Shown here in pieces: positions 34,103 through 46,397 of a stretch of DNA of 64,000 nucleotides (its first letter is position 1; each line of letters begins with the position of its first letter). The notes beneath the pieces were generated by a model. The model did not search any database. It was not told the DNA's origin and worked only from the letters and a program-made list of their open reading frames with translations. The DNA comes from Moniliophthora roreri (lineage: Eukaryota; Basidiomycota; Agaricomycetes; Agaricales; Marasmiaceae). The translations under genes were made by a program, and so were the position numbers. Where the stretch lies: positions 62,001 to 126,000 of the forward strand of contig LATX02000212.1 in the NCBI GenBank assembly GCA_001466705.2, given 5' to 3'.

Positions 34103-35389
34103 TTACTGGCATTAGAAGGGCCAGCCTGAGCCTCTTTACCAGATTTAGAGGATTCTGGCTCTGCCATTGGCTTGTCTTCAATGTCCAACTTGGACAATCA
34201 GACATGATTGGCCTTCTCAAACTTCTTGTGTGTGAGTTGATATTGTGCAATCCAGAAATAGATGTTGTGCTCCAATGTGGACAGTTCAGTGCAAAGAAAG
34301 TTGGTGATGGACTGAAGGACATTGAGGGACATTCTCTCCATTTCAATAAAAGGAATAAGAGAGGACTGTTTGATAATGCCTTTATATCCAGCAATACGCA
34401 AAGACCTTTCTTCTAAATGATATGAATAAGGAATAGGATATAGATATAAGTGAATATAACTCTTACTGGATGATTCCTTCCTGAGGTTGGTAAAAGTGCA
34501 TTCAAACCAAGTTCTTTTGCTAGAAGTTGTCATCCTGAGGTCAGCTTGGATTGAAGCAGCCTAGATGTGTAGGCATATATGAGGCTTGAGATGACAAGAA
34601 TTAGAAATAGAAAGACATACTGTGATAAGATGGTTGGTGGACTTCTTGTCCTGAACTTTAAATCAAGTATAAGTGTGAATCTGACAGGGAGATACTCTGA
34701 AACAAAGCTTGTTGGTGGCCTCAGCACCTTTTTGGGAGCATGCATGGAAGCATTGAGACTTTTGGGTTCAGACATCTATATAATTTGTTGGATAAGCAAA
34801 TAGATAGGAAAGAATGAAAGAGATATACTTCAGTATCTTCTTGGGAAGAGGTGACAATTTGAACTTTGTCATTGTTGTCTTCATTGGTATCATCAGATAT
34901 AATGGCAGGGGACTTAGGTGCTTTCCACTTGCCTGATGAAACAAAGAGACAATTGAGACATATGATAACACATAAGGTATAGAAGAGGCATATGTTAAGT
35001 GGCTTCAGCAGTCTTGTGGGCACAGCAAACGTTGCATTCAGCAAGGAAGTGTCTGAGAGCATCATACTGTGCAGGCTCAGGGACACCTGTTTTGATCTGG
35101 TCATTAAGAAACTTGATGCCACAGGCATAGATCTCATAAGCAGCATTGCAGTCAGCCTCGTGCTTGTAGTTGAGAGGCTTCTTCTAAAAGATGAATTGAA
35201 GTTAATAGGTATTGGAAGATGATAAGAAACATATATATGTGCCATATGCTCAGCTAATTGATTAGTGGCAGTTGTACAAACAGTGAGTACTGGGTTGTTG
35301 CTGGCATGAAGAGTGAAGTCTAGAATGGCCTTGGTACTAGCAATCCAATCGTCATGGTCTGGCCAGTCTTTGTTGGCTTTAAGAGGCAT
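34103..35389 (-). pseudogene. Unknown multi-exon gene of an expanded family, decayed
   Basis: Begins MPLKANKDWPDHDDWIAST at 35389. After an intron comes KKPLNYKHEADCNAAYEIYACGIKFLNDQIK ... QYDALRHFLAECNVCCAHKTAEA (35187-34995), then GKWKAPKSPAIISDDTNEDNNDKVQIV, MSEPKSLNASMHAPKKVLRPP, and a last exon MERMSLNVLQSITNFLCTEL ... KKFEKANHV, TGA, LSKLDIEDKPMAEPESSKSG ending at 34103. Exon edges match GT-AG. The final TGA replaces what is probably CGA. I recognise no domain; the first exon resembles repeated genes in Agaricomycete genomes that travel with transposons. It shares orientation and neighbourhood with the gene at 36155-38148, which may be its partner. Confidence 0.5.
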
Positions 35390-36154
35390 TGTGCAGAAAG
35401 AATGACATGAATATATGATAGAAAAAGAGACTGAGGGATTGCATATTAAGACCACCTCTTTATAGTACAGGAATGAATGAAAGGATATATGGAGAAGTGT
35501 TGGCAGAAAGATAAGAACAACATGCTGATAAAAAACATATTCCCTTTCAGAATGGTGCAAGTATACCCTGCTGAATGTCAATGAGAACATTGAAATTTTT
35601 GTTTGAGGGGAGGTGCATGGCCATAAAAGAATAGATCAAAAGAATATAGATGGATAGATTGTGATAGGAATGGACTGTTGACCAAACAAGAGGCAAATAG
35701 ACACCTAAGGATCAGATCAGCAATCTGGGAATATTCTGAGCTGGATAAAAAGGACTTAGAAATTTTCAGATTTTACAATGGTTTCATATAAGTTATCACA
35801 CCAAATAAAGATAAAGAACAAATATAAGTCCCAAATGGACTTTGATATTAAGATGATGAAATACAGATAGATATACTAAGAGTTATGTACAAATATTTGC
35901 TACAGCCTGAATTATAGGTAGTAGGAGCTACTGGTAAAGCAAGGATTATATGTATGCATATGAGGATATAGATATGCCTGTCAAGAAAAAGACAGCCCCA
36001 AACTGAAACTCAGACCTCCAGAAGGCACCATATGTCACCACTATCACATTGCAAATGAATAACTGATAGTGATGATAATGACAAGGGGTCTGGAGATGAA
36101 CTGTGCTCCTGAAGATTGACGACCACAACGGCAGAGATGGGAAGATCAAGCTGT

Positions 36155-38148
36155 CTAAAGATGAGATGTGAGAAAGAGTGAAACAAATAGATGATTGCTT
36201 ATGTTGGAGGAAGCAGAGGCCACAGACTCAGGAGACACAGAGTCAGTACCCTTGACAAGAAGCTTGCTGTTGACAATCTCATACAAGCCACACTTCAGTC
36301 CAGTGACATTAAATTTGGTGCCTTTGAGAAAGACATGAATCTGGTCAATTGAGGTGAAGTTGGCAGAGTGGTGAATGTTGATTTCAAAGCTGTCAGGAAC
36401 ACCCATCTGATCTGCTGTCCAACCAAAGCATGTGATGCAATGATTGAGTTGCTTGGTAGAGGCCACAAAGTTGGCATTGTTGAAAGACAAGAAGTGGATG
36501 ATGGCACAAGGATCGTTAGTGCTGGATTGGAGGAGCTTCTGATGAGCTTCGATTGTGGCAGAGAGAGTGGAGGCCTGATTCTGAAGAAACTGGACTTGTT
36601 GATTGATAAGGTCCAGATGATCCATGCTCTTGACAATACTGGAAGCCTGAAACAGCAGACCTAAGAGAAAATTAAGAATCAAATAGATGATGAAAACAGA
36701 TAGAGGAACTCACTGAGGGGACTGGAGAGTGCCTGCAGGAACTGCTTGTTCAAGTTGTTGCTGTGATTGAAGGAATATGAAGCGAATGAACAGTAGACTT
36801 GATGAGATTTGCAGTTCACACACTTTACCATGTTCCCAGGGCCAAGTTCACAGACTAGACTGTGCTCATGACATTCAGTGCAAGTTGTGTTGATACTGAG
36901 ATCAGCCTGAAAATAAAAAGAAGATAAACAAAGATAGAAGAAGATGGAACAAATATACATACTCCAGGATTCTGCATGAGAGCATAATACAGCATATTGA
37001 ATGGCTGCATAGTGCCTCCAGGACCCATGACTAAACTGGGGACCTCTGAAAGAGAATTTAGAGAGAAGGAATTAATCAGATATAAGAAAGAAAAGCTTTA
37101 CCTTGGAGATTTTGTGTAAGTGTGGGGCAACCCAGCTTTTTGAACATGTTCACAACCCAGGTAGTACTAGTCTGCAGAGCATGACCACATCCAGAGCAAT
37201 CCTTGAATAGCAAGGAGAGATCAATGTCATAGATGGTCTTGGGTTTGGGTTCATCAACAGCATCCTAGATAAATAAAGAAATACATAATGAGGGACTTTA
37301 AACAGAAAGAAAAGATAACATACATTGTCTTCCTCAGGAGCTTTGGTAGAGGTCTTGACAGGGACACCAACAGCCTTGCCCTTGCCTTTGTTTTTGGAAG
37401 GAGCTTCAGGTAACTTGGTGTTGTCAAGAAATGTGTTCTAGAAGAAAGGATTAGACTGAGAGAAACAAATATTGGATCTAGTACATACCTGTTCATGATC
37501 AGAGGGGACTGTTGATAGAGTAATAGCTGTAGTCTTCTTGCAAGAACTGGTTTGGACATCCTAAAGGAGAAGAATGAATAAAAAGAAAGAAGACATAAAA
37601 GAGGGAAACTTACTTTGATTAGTGCCTTATCTTTGAGCTGCTGTCATTTAGTAGGTTTGTTGCCTGCAGAACCTGTCTTAGCCTTCTTGGATGATTTGGG
37701 GGTCTGAGAAATAAATAAGTGATAAACAAGAAAACAAATATATGAGATGACATACCGGAGCATCTACATGTTGACATTTGGTACCATGGGAAGAGCTAGC
37801 TTTGGAGGTTGGCCTCTTGATGGGACAATGAATGGTACCTGATTTCTGGGACTAGATATGTCAGCAGAAAGAATAAAGTGAGAAAGTGAGAATCAAATAT
37901 ACCTTTATGGAAAGAACCTTGGATTTAGAACTAGGCTTTGATGGCAGCAGAGTAGACTCATCATGGAAGGAGTTGTCAGATCCATCAGCCTTATGTTTCT
38001 TGGTGGGTTCATCATCAAGTTTGTCAGCCTGGCTTCCTTCTGTGTTCTGATTGCTATTGCTGCTTTCTTCAGATTCGGAGTCAGTGCAAGCATAGTCAAT
38101 GTCAGTATTGTCAATGGGCAAAGTGAACTCTACTTGATATAAGGACAT
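36155..38148 (-). pseudogene. Zn2Cys6-like and coiled-coil protein gene, decayed
   Basis: About nine short exons with GT-AG edges, from MSLYQVEFTLPIDNTDIDYA (38148). They encode acidic and Lys-rich linkers, DVDEPKPKTIYDIDLSLLFKD-like and DCSGCGHALQTSTTWVVN segments, then (36900-36790) a cysteine cluster CX2CX6CX9CX2CX6C, the spacing of a fungal Zn2Cys6 binuclear cluster. The last exon has a coiled coil (DLINQQVQFLQNQASTLSATIEAHQKLL) and a C-terminal part ending near 36155. A DNA-binding role is suggested by the cluster, but basic residues normal for Gal4-type clusters are few. At least one internal stop (near 37652, TAG) marks it as decayed. The gene belongs to no family I can name with certainty. 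Confidence 0.52.
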
Positions 38149-38245
38149 GATGTTCTTGAAAGATGGAAGATTGGATTGAAGAGAGCAAGCCTAGAAAGTG
38201 AAAAGATTAGAACAGAGCAAAGCAAATAGATGAAAGAGCAAATAT

Positions 38246-39513
38246 CACTATGTACAAGGTGTTCTTTTAACATGGTTTTCTGATTGAGAAAACACTTAAT
38301 CTTCTTGCAAAGAAGATTTTCAAAAAAGCATTTATAAATTCTAAATTTTAATTGTGTCCCCTCAACAAGAATATGTCTGGAGGATGCTAAATTTTCAAAT
38401 TCTGAGAATTAATAGACAATACAATATATTAGAATAATTTCCATGCTGAGAAAACATTAAATTTTCTCTGGTTGAAAATACTCAGAAAATGCTGATAAGA
38501 TAAGATAAAAATTCCAAATTTTTTATTGTGGGAAAGTCAGAGAAAACACTAGGAAAACACTAGAAAAATGGTAGGAAAATCATGTGGAAATACTATATCT
38601 TACAGCACTTTTTAGATGGTTTTCATATAATTTTCCTTTTGTATTTAACATGTTTTCCTTGATATAATATTCAAAATTTTATATTTATTTTCTGAATGTT
38701 TTCTCACTATTTTATAAGGCAGAAAATCTAGTATATTTGTAATTAGAAAACTAAAGGATAATTTTATAATTTCATTGTTATAAAATTATTAGAAAATACA
38801 GACTCTTCTGGAAATTAAAATACAGAATATGCTTGCTGTTTTCAATATGTGATGATAGCTTGAAACTAATAGAGTTTTCTGAGTGTTGTCTAGAAGTAAA
38901 TATANGATGCTAAATTTTCAATAGCAAAAAATATAGAATTTTCAAATTCTGAGAATTAATAGACAATACAATATATTAGAATAATTTCCATGCTGAGAAA
39001 ACATTAAATTTTCTCTGGTTGAAAATACTCAGAAAATGCTGATAAGATAAGATAAAAATTCCAAATTTTTTATTGTGGGAAAGTCAGAGAAAACACTAGG
39101 AAAACACTAGGAAAATGGTAGGAAAATCATGTGGAAATACTATATCTTACAGCAGTTTTCAGATAGTTTTCATATAATTTTCCTTTTGTATTTAACATGT
39201 TTTCCTTGATATAATATTCAAAATTTTATATTTATTTTCTGAATGTTTTCTCACTATTTTATAAGGCAGAAAATCTAGTATATTTATAATTAGAAAACTA
39301 AAGGATAATTTTATAATTTCATTGTTATAAAATTATTAGAAAATACAGACTCTTCTGGAAATTAAAATACAGAATATGCTTGCTGTTTTCAATATGTGAT
39401 GATAGCTTGAAACTAAGAGTTTTCTGAGTGTTGTCTAGAAGTAAATATATAGCAGTATTCTGAGTGTATTTCCTTTGTATTAATAGCATGAAAAGAACAC
39501 CTCATATGTAGTG
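38246..39513 (+). mobile_element. CACTA-type MITE, copy 2 (contains assembly gap)
   Basis: Left end CACTATGTACAAGGTGTTC, right end the inverse of CACTACATATGAGGTGTTC, with target duplication TAT on both sides (38243-38245 and 39514-39516). It is 1268 bp long only because an N at 38905 separates two overlapping parts: sequence from about 38385 recurs after the N with a 23-24 bp length difference. The real element is probably about 700 bp like copy 1. Confidence 0.85.
38905..38905. other. Assembly gap (single N) 1
   Basis: Sequence after the N repeats about 520 bp lying before it, within MITE copy 2. Confidence 0.9.
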
Positions 39514-39519
39514 TATACC

Positions 39520-39999
39520 TTATATGAACACTTTTTGCACCAAAAGCATACCACATCATTGGAAAGCATGGCTGACAAAAGGTTCGAAGAGTGTTATGCC
39601 TGTACCTCTCAGCTGAGATTACTCGTATGAGGTATTGGGGCAGCTAACCCTGCATACATGTTCCTACCCTTGTTTTACTTCTATTTCCACATCTCTATAC
39701 TTGCAGCACATTCTCTCACAGCATGTCCCACAGAGTCCTCATATAGGTACATGCACTAGCCTCATTGCCATAGCCTACTTAGTATATAAGATGCATGTAC
39801 AGTACTGGGATATTCCAAGTAGAAGATTAATGTTGTTCTACACAATCTCCTGTCTGAACTTCTCTTACTCCTTGTACAAGACTCTTCATCTTGTATGACT
39901 CCTTACCATAGGCAGTAGGGCTGTTGCCGATAGCTTTAGCAAACATGCCTGCATATGGTACTCCTTGTATGACTCTCCTTAGTTGCTCAGCCATACTTC
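39520..39999. other. No recognised feature
   Basis: Short plus-strand frame at 39635-39898 is low-complexity and unconvincing. Confidence 0.4.
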
Positions 40000-40283
40000 C
40001 TGTCTCTTCTGCATAGTCCTAACAGTATCTTCTACTTCCACCTGCTGTTCTATGGACATTTTCTCCTCCTATTGACCACATACCACTCCCATATCTTCCT
40101 TTACTGTCAAACCCCAGCCTTCTATGGATTCCCACAAGCAACAGCAAGATGACAAACATGAATTCTGTGCAAGACGTCAGGCTGAAAAAGCTCCTCCCTC
40201 ATCTGGTAAGGTAGAGTGACCTGCTCGTGCTAAGCCTGCTTTCTAGACCTAGAGTGACTTCATTTGGGAATCCTTGCAGCAAG

Positions 40284-40909
40284 CATCAGCAAAATGGACA
40301 CCTAAATATAATAAATTAAAATCAAGCAATGCTTATTATAGTATATTAAAATGCAATAAAATGAGACAGGGTTATTATAATGTAGTAAAATAGATTGTAA
40401 CAGAGGCAATTGAAACAGTGCATTTTTATGCCTTCCAGAGGACAGGGAGAGGACTCTATAAAGTGAAGAGAAGCTTTTGGTTGGGGATTTGATCAATAGA
40501 AACAGCAAGGGGGTGAAGATAGGTCTTTTGAGTAAGAGGATATATTGCACTATGTGTGCTGATAAGCATATGGCAGTGTGGTACAGTGGTCTTGAGCACC
40601 CAGCGGCTGTAAAGGGTGCTGACCAATCAACCTTGAGGTCAAGGGTTCAACTCATGGGGGTTGCAACAAATAAATATTATTTCTTTTTGTCCCTGACCTC
40701 CAGGTGGGGCTGATGCATTATAATGGCTGAAATACATTATAATAGCCAAAATACATTATAATAGCCAGAATACATTATAACCATTTTGCTTCATTTTAAT
40801 CCATTAAAATAAAGGAACAACAATTATATTACATTAAAATACAGCATAATGATTATAATGTATTTCACTCATTTTATTCCAATATATTTAGGTGTCCATT
40901 TCACTGATG
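40284..40909. mobile_element. Non-autonomous TIR element (626 bp) holding a tRNA-like stretch
   Basis: 27-bp inverted repeats, outermost CATCAGNNAAATGGACACC, at 40284-40310 and 40883-40909 with two mismatches. Interior near both ends is rich in repeated TACATTATAATAG units. No obvious target duplication. It interrupts the gag remnant. Confidence 0.6.
40573..40665 (+). other. tRNA-like (class II-like) sequence inside TIR element
   Basis: GTGTGGTACAGTGGTCTTGAGC resembles an A-box region, GGTTCAACTC a B box, and CCTTGAGGTCAAGG between them can fold as a long variable arm. Acceptor pairing is poor, so this is a relic or SINE-like promoter at best. Confidence 0.3.
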
Positions 40910-41640
40910 AACAAGCTGGCTTCTTCACTAGGCCAATGTCCAGTAGACTCTATGGTTATGACTCTATCTTTTCCTACCTCAACTGCCAGCCTGCCTATGC
41001 AGGTACTCCCTTCTCAGGCACTCCTACCTTCAGATCCGACTTCTCTTTCCATCAACCTGGCAATTTCAATTCTCCTGACCTTCCTGATGACTCAGTGGTA
41101 CTGATGACAAGGGCCATGGTTGGGAACCCTGGTCAAACAGCAGCAGAGAAGGCTCTGTCACAGGTTCTGGCCAGTCTTCTAAGCATCCCCAAGATGGAGG
41201 TGGCTTGGATGATAGCAGAGATAATGGAGATGATGACAGTGAAGGAGGTAATCCTGGTGATGGTGGAGGCAACAGAAATGGTAGTGGGGATAATGCTTCT
41301 GAGCTGAATTTCCATGCCATGTCCTGAGTTCTCGGCACTGTTGCTGATCATTTGGAGAGACCCAACAGCCCAGGACACACCACCTGAACCAAGTCCAAGC
41401 TCAAAGAGCCTGATACATTCGATAGTAGCAACCCTAAGCTCCTGAAACCCTGGCTAGCCTCTCTTGCACTCCACTTCAATGACCAATCTGAAGCCTTTCG
41501 GTCAGACTCCTCTAAAATCATGTTCACCCTGTCCTTCCTCTGGGGCAATGCATAAGTGGTTCCAACATGACATTCTTGGCACTCGGCAGAACACTATGGT
41601 TGAGCTGGATTGGGGCAAAAATGCCTTTTCATACTAGTAC

Positions 41641-43474
41641 TACCAGGGTCTTCCCAATTGCATCAAAGACAAAATGTCTCATGTTGGCCAACTTGATTCC
41701 TTCCACGTACTAATTTGTCTAAGATAAGACTAGTGGAAAAACTATCCAAAAGATAACCTCCAAAAGTCTAACTCAGGTTGTTGTGCAAGTGTGGATCGGT
41801 GTGATCAGAGTTGCCACACTTAGAATGCCAACAAAACTCTTAGCTAGGTTGATTCTCTCTTATTGAAGCAATCTACTTCAAGGTGTTCACCTCCAGAGGA
41901 GTATATATGGTTTTAAAAGGGTTTATATCACAAACACACACAAAACACAAAGAACATGGTGCACAAAGCACAAACACAAGAGCTACAGTCCTGTACAAAG
42001 ACTCAATAGCCAATATAGTCTGACCCTATGGAGTTCAAGACTTCCTTAAGACAACTACAGCACACAGTGTACTGGAAAAGGCCCTAGACCAATTTCTACA
42101 AAGAGCTCAGCACAGGCACACCCCTTGCTAAGACTCTAAGTGTGTCACAACCTGATACCCAATACAGGCCATACTCCAAGTGCCTAAGGCTCCTTCTTGG
42201 TGTAAAGTGTCTCTTAGAAAAGTGCTATAACACACTTAAGATGTTACTCTTATCTCTTATAATGCAAGTTCATTATCAGATGTCTATCTCTCTGGAGTCA
42301 CTCAGGACCAATCTCCAGGGCCTGAAGTGAGGAAGCAAAACTAGAATGGCACACAAATTTATACACAAAACAAACTCTTCATGTATTCACAATCAGAGGG
42401 GGCAGAGTTACTTGAGTATATACAAATATCTAGCTGTCCTTATATATGGTCCATAGAATATATCTACAGAAAAATATAAATAATGTTTGATAATTCAGGA
42501 AATAATAAATGAGTGACTGAGATACTAAAAGAGAGAATATTCAGATGTCATGGAGTCTGGCCACTAGGGTATCCAACCATATCCACATGGGTATCTACAT
42601 TTCCAGGTGTTCTGGACTCTTTGATTTGTATTTTCTCTTTTCTAAGTCAGGTATCTATAAGTGGATGGCTGTATCTGTCCCATTTCTTTACAGCATTTCC
42701 CTTTCTAGTATCTGCACATCAGCAGAGGTCTAGATGCCAAAGCTTCCAAGGTCAGAACATGCTGTTACTGTTCCTATCTCCTTTGACAATGCATGCTCAG
42801 TCTTATTCAGAACTTCTTATGTGTTAGATATTCTTCTTATGTCTCGTTGTATCTGTCTGTAGGTAGTGGATGTCCTTTGGAAGTGATTCCCTTCTTTCTG
42901 AGAGGACTTTGTACCCAGTTAGTTTATCTTGTATTGTTTATCTGCCAGTGAACTCTTTATTAAGAGATTGCCTGCTTTGACTTTGGAGGAGGATCGTTCT
43001 GTGATCGTTCCTGTTCTAAGTCATTTTTCTGTTTTGATGTCTCCTCTAAGTACCTCTGTACTGTTTGACTGCATGTTGCACCTTTGCAGATGTTATAGAA
43101 ATGCAAAATAGAAATTAAAATCCCATTGATAGCACTTCAAGAGCTTGGTTAACTAGCCAATGTGTTCATCAGGCCATAGTTAGGTTCCCTACAGGTTTCA
43201 GGAGTGATCCGCTGATATGCATAACTTTTACCTTTTATTTTGCACACAAATAGAGAATATTTTGCACTTTTATAGTTGAAAATGACATAGATAAGGGAAT
43301 TGAGGACTAGTGTGAGCCCTGAGCAGCTAGTCGAAGCAACTAGTAGAGAAGGATATAAAATATTAGCAGAGTAATGGTTGATGGTAGGCCATACAAGAGT
43401 ACCTGACCACTGCTAGTATGAAAATAAACAGCAAATCTGAACCCAGAGGAGCATCCTGAAACCTGTAGAGAACA
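41641..43474. other. Degenerate transposon-derived sequence, no gene
   Basis: No domain recognised on either strand. Short repeats (cacaaacacac near 41935). Confidence 0.35.
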
Positions 43475-45373
43475 ACACCACATAATACTTCTCTATCGAA
43501 AGCATACCAAAGGGAATATTTTCACTTTTAACGATATTTCCAATCTATACCCAACTTGAAGGAAGAATAAAAGCCTTCAATGATATGCATATGAGAATAT
43601 TATCAAGAAACAGATATGAAACAGAGGATGACAAATTATTGGTGAGGGATACTCAAGATACAGAATGTCAAATTTAAGAATGAAATAGATCATCAGCTAC
43701 CGGAAGAGTGCCTGTATCACAGAAAAATAGAAGACAAAGCTGTATGATGAGAAACCAGCATGGCTGAGCTTACACATACACTTTAAACAATAGAGATGGA
43801 AGCATATTGTGCGTCCATAAAGCAGATGATAGAAGACGGAGAAGGAAGGAACCATGTGGAGCAGCATGGAAGTATAATATTTTCAAACAGAGTTGGAAGG
43901 AGAGCTGTTTAATAGAGAAAATTGCAAACAGTTAGTGACAGAAGACTGCACAATCATCAAAGAAAAAGAATAAAAGAGATTATGGCTATGAAGCCTGACT
44001 ACAATTGGACACTGTGACAGAGAAATTACCAAACACAGCTCAGTTTATATAATATTTATCACCTGACTCAGTTTTATTTGTATTTGTGACAGATATATTA
44101 GATTATTTATGTTGTAGGGTATATAAGGGGACATGTTTTGTGGGTGGAAAGCAGGAGAGATACTGCCCACCAATTACCAGAGTGTATGACATTGTTGTTC
44201 AGGTAGAAGAGCTACCAGCAATCAGTATTTTTCAACCACTTTGGGCTCTAGCTTATTTAGTTGTGCAAGAGGCACAGGCTAGTTGAGACCTGAGATTGTA
44301 ACCCAAACCAGAGATATAAATAAAAGCTAGGAAGAGCTTAGTTTTTAATGCAAGAGGCATGTTTTCCAATAAGAGAAACATTGTATCAGTCTACTAAGAG
44401 GGTAGCTGATGTGCATCAGTATANATACCACATAATATTTCTCTATCGAAAGCATACCAAAGGGAATATTTTCACTTTTGACGATATTTCCAATCTATAC
44501 CCAACTTGAAGGAAGAATAAAAGCCTTCAATGATATGCATATGAGAATATTATCAAGAAACAGATATGAAACAGAGGATGACAAATTATTGGTGAGGGAT
44601 ACTCAAGATACAGAATGTCAAATTTAAGAATGAAATAGATCATCAGCTACCGGAAGAGTGCCTGTATCACAGAAAAATAGAAGACAAAGCTGTATGATGA
44701 GAAACCAGCATGGCTGAGCTTACACATACACTTTAAACAATAGAGATGGAAGCATATTGTGCGTCCATAAAGCAGATGATAGAAGACGGAGAAGGAAGGA
44801 ACCATGTGGAGCAGCATGGAAGTATAATATTTTCAAACAGAGTTGGAAGGAGAGCTGTTTAATAGAGAAAATTGCAAACAGTTAGTGACAGAAGACTGCA
44901 CAATCATCAAAGAAAAAGAATAAAAGAGATTATGGCTATGAAGCCTGACTACAATTGGACACTGTGACAGAGAAATTACCAAACACAGCTCAGTTTATAT
45001 AATATTTATCACCTGACTCAGTTTTATTTGTATTTGTGACAGATATATTAGATTATTTATGTTGTAGGGTATATAAGGGGACATGTTTTGTGGGTGGAAA
45101 GCAGGAGAGATACTGCCCACCAATTACCAGAGTGTATGACATTGTTGTTCAGGTAGAAGAGCTACCAGCAATCAGTATTTTTCAACCACTTTGGGCTCTA
45201 GCTTATTTAGTTGTGCAAGAGGCACAGGCTAGTTGAGACCTGAGATTGTAACCCAAACCAGAGATATAAATAAAAGCTAGGAAGAGCTTAGTTTTTAATG
45301 CAAGAGGCATGTTTTCCAATAAGAGAAACATTGTATCAGCCTACTAAGAGGGTAGCTGACATGCATCAGTATA
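43475..45373 (+). repeat. LTR-like sequence present twice around an assembly gap
   Basis: 43475-44423 and 44425-45373 are nearly identical (offset 950) and meet at the N at 44424. The few differences I see are C/T or G/A. Each contains a TATA-like GTATATAAGGGGACATG (about 44108 and 45068) matching GTATATAAGGACAGCC in the LTR-like units at 47285 and 49717, so it is a related LTR. The duplication is probably an unmerged contig overlap. Confidence 0.6.
44424..44424. other. Assembly gap (single N) 2
   Basis: Joins two near-identical 949-bp stretches. Confidence 0.9.
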
Positions 45374-46222
45374 GTCTGGTGTTTTGACATGAATCAGAGA
45401 GAGTTTCAGGCTAGCAGTGTCTAGAAGATTTGTCCTCTTGAGAATTGTTGCAGAACATAGCTAAGAGGGCTATATTCAGGTACAAGAGGTACCTTTGTTC
45501 TCACTTAGAAGAAGTTTATTCTTTGGGCAGTTTCTGGTCAAAATCTATACTAGTATTTGCTTTCGAAGTGATTAATAAAACCATAAAACCAATAAATATT
45601 ATACAAATGAACACCTATTTTCAATCTGAGAAGTTGTTTTGAAGGCAATCATCTCTGAACTACTGAGCGAGACATTGAGAATTATTCTTGACATTGCAGT
45701 AACAGTGAACCATGCCAAACCAACTCACAAACAAAACTGAGAATCAAAAACTTATATATACCTTTTTCAGGGGTATTTTGGCACCACAGGCCTTGTGTTT
45801 TCATAGTAGAGGCATAGGTTTTTGAGCATCTTCACTGCTTTGGATCTGATACATAGATAAGTCAGAAAGTACAGCTTTGTACACCTCTGTATAGCATATC
45901 ATATAGCTCTTCATACTTTCCAAGGTACCAGAGCTTCTCTAAGGCAATGACTAGCAGACTGGGCTCACTCTAGTCCTTATTACCTGTTATCTTGTGTCAT
46001 ATTAAAGTGTTCCAAATCAAAAGTAATGTAAAATGAATAAAAGTAGGTCTTTTCTAGGTTTGACATATTAATGAGAAATGAACTTACCTGATTGAGTAAG
46101 AGACCAGGTCGAGAAAGAGAATCAGACCAGAGTGAGATTTACAATTTACATACTAATGAGCACTTATGGACATGGGGATCTCAGAGATCAATTGGAAATC
46201 TGCTAAGTCTGGCATCTTAGAA
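45374..46222. other. No recognised feature
   Basis: AT-rich sequence with only short frames. Confidence 0.35.
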
Positions 46223-46397
46223 GAAATATATACAACTTGTGATAGACATTGTCCCCTCAAGATATTGGGGTTCCATTGGATAGAGCTGAATTTTGTCTTT
46301 ATGAGAGTGGTTAGTACATCTCCACAAGTCTCTAGTTTGAAAAAGTCAAATGAATAGACAATGGATTGGGGTCAATCCAATTTTGTTTGAGGGGAGA

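Larger units (their letters stand above)
40000..41640 (+). pseudogene. Gypsy gag remnant, split by a TIR element
   Basis: Before the insertion: HKQQQDDKHEFCARRQAEKAPPSS (about 40130-40200). After it: FTDEQAGFFTRPMSSRLYGYDS and, further on, [34 protein letters not shown] ... [13 protein letters not shown] (41400-41555). The last block is the conserved gag core of Agaricomycete Gypsy elements (D-FDGS-P-KL-PFL then F-LS-L-G-A). Several stops and frame changes. The pieces together form the coat-protein region of an old plus-strand element whose pol is not present here. Confidence 0.6.

Noticed and set aside
39635..39898. 87-residue plus-strand frame
   Set aside because: Short, Ser/Leu/His-rich, no context.
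43475..45373. Genuine 950-bp tandem duplication
   Set aside because: Copies meet exactly at a single N, as do the other three duplicates; an assembly overlap is more likely.
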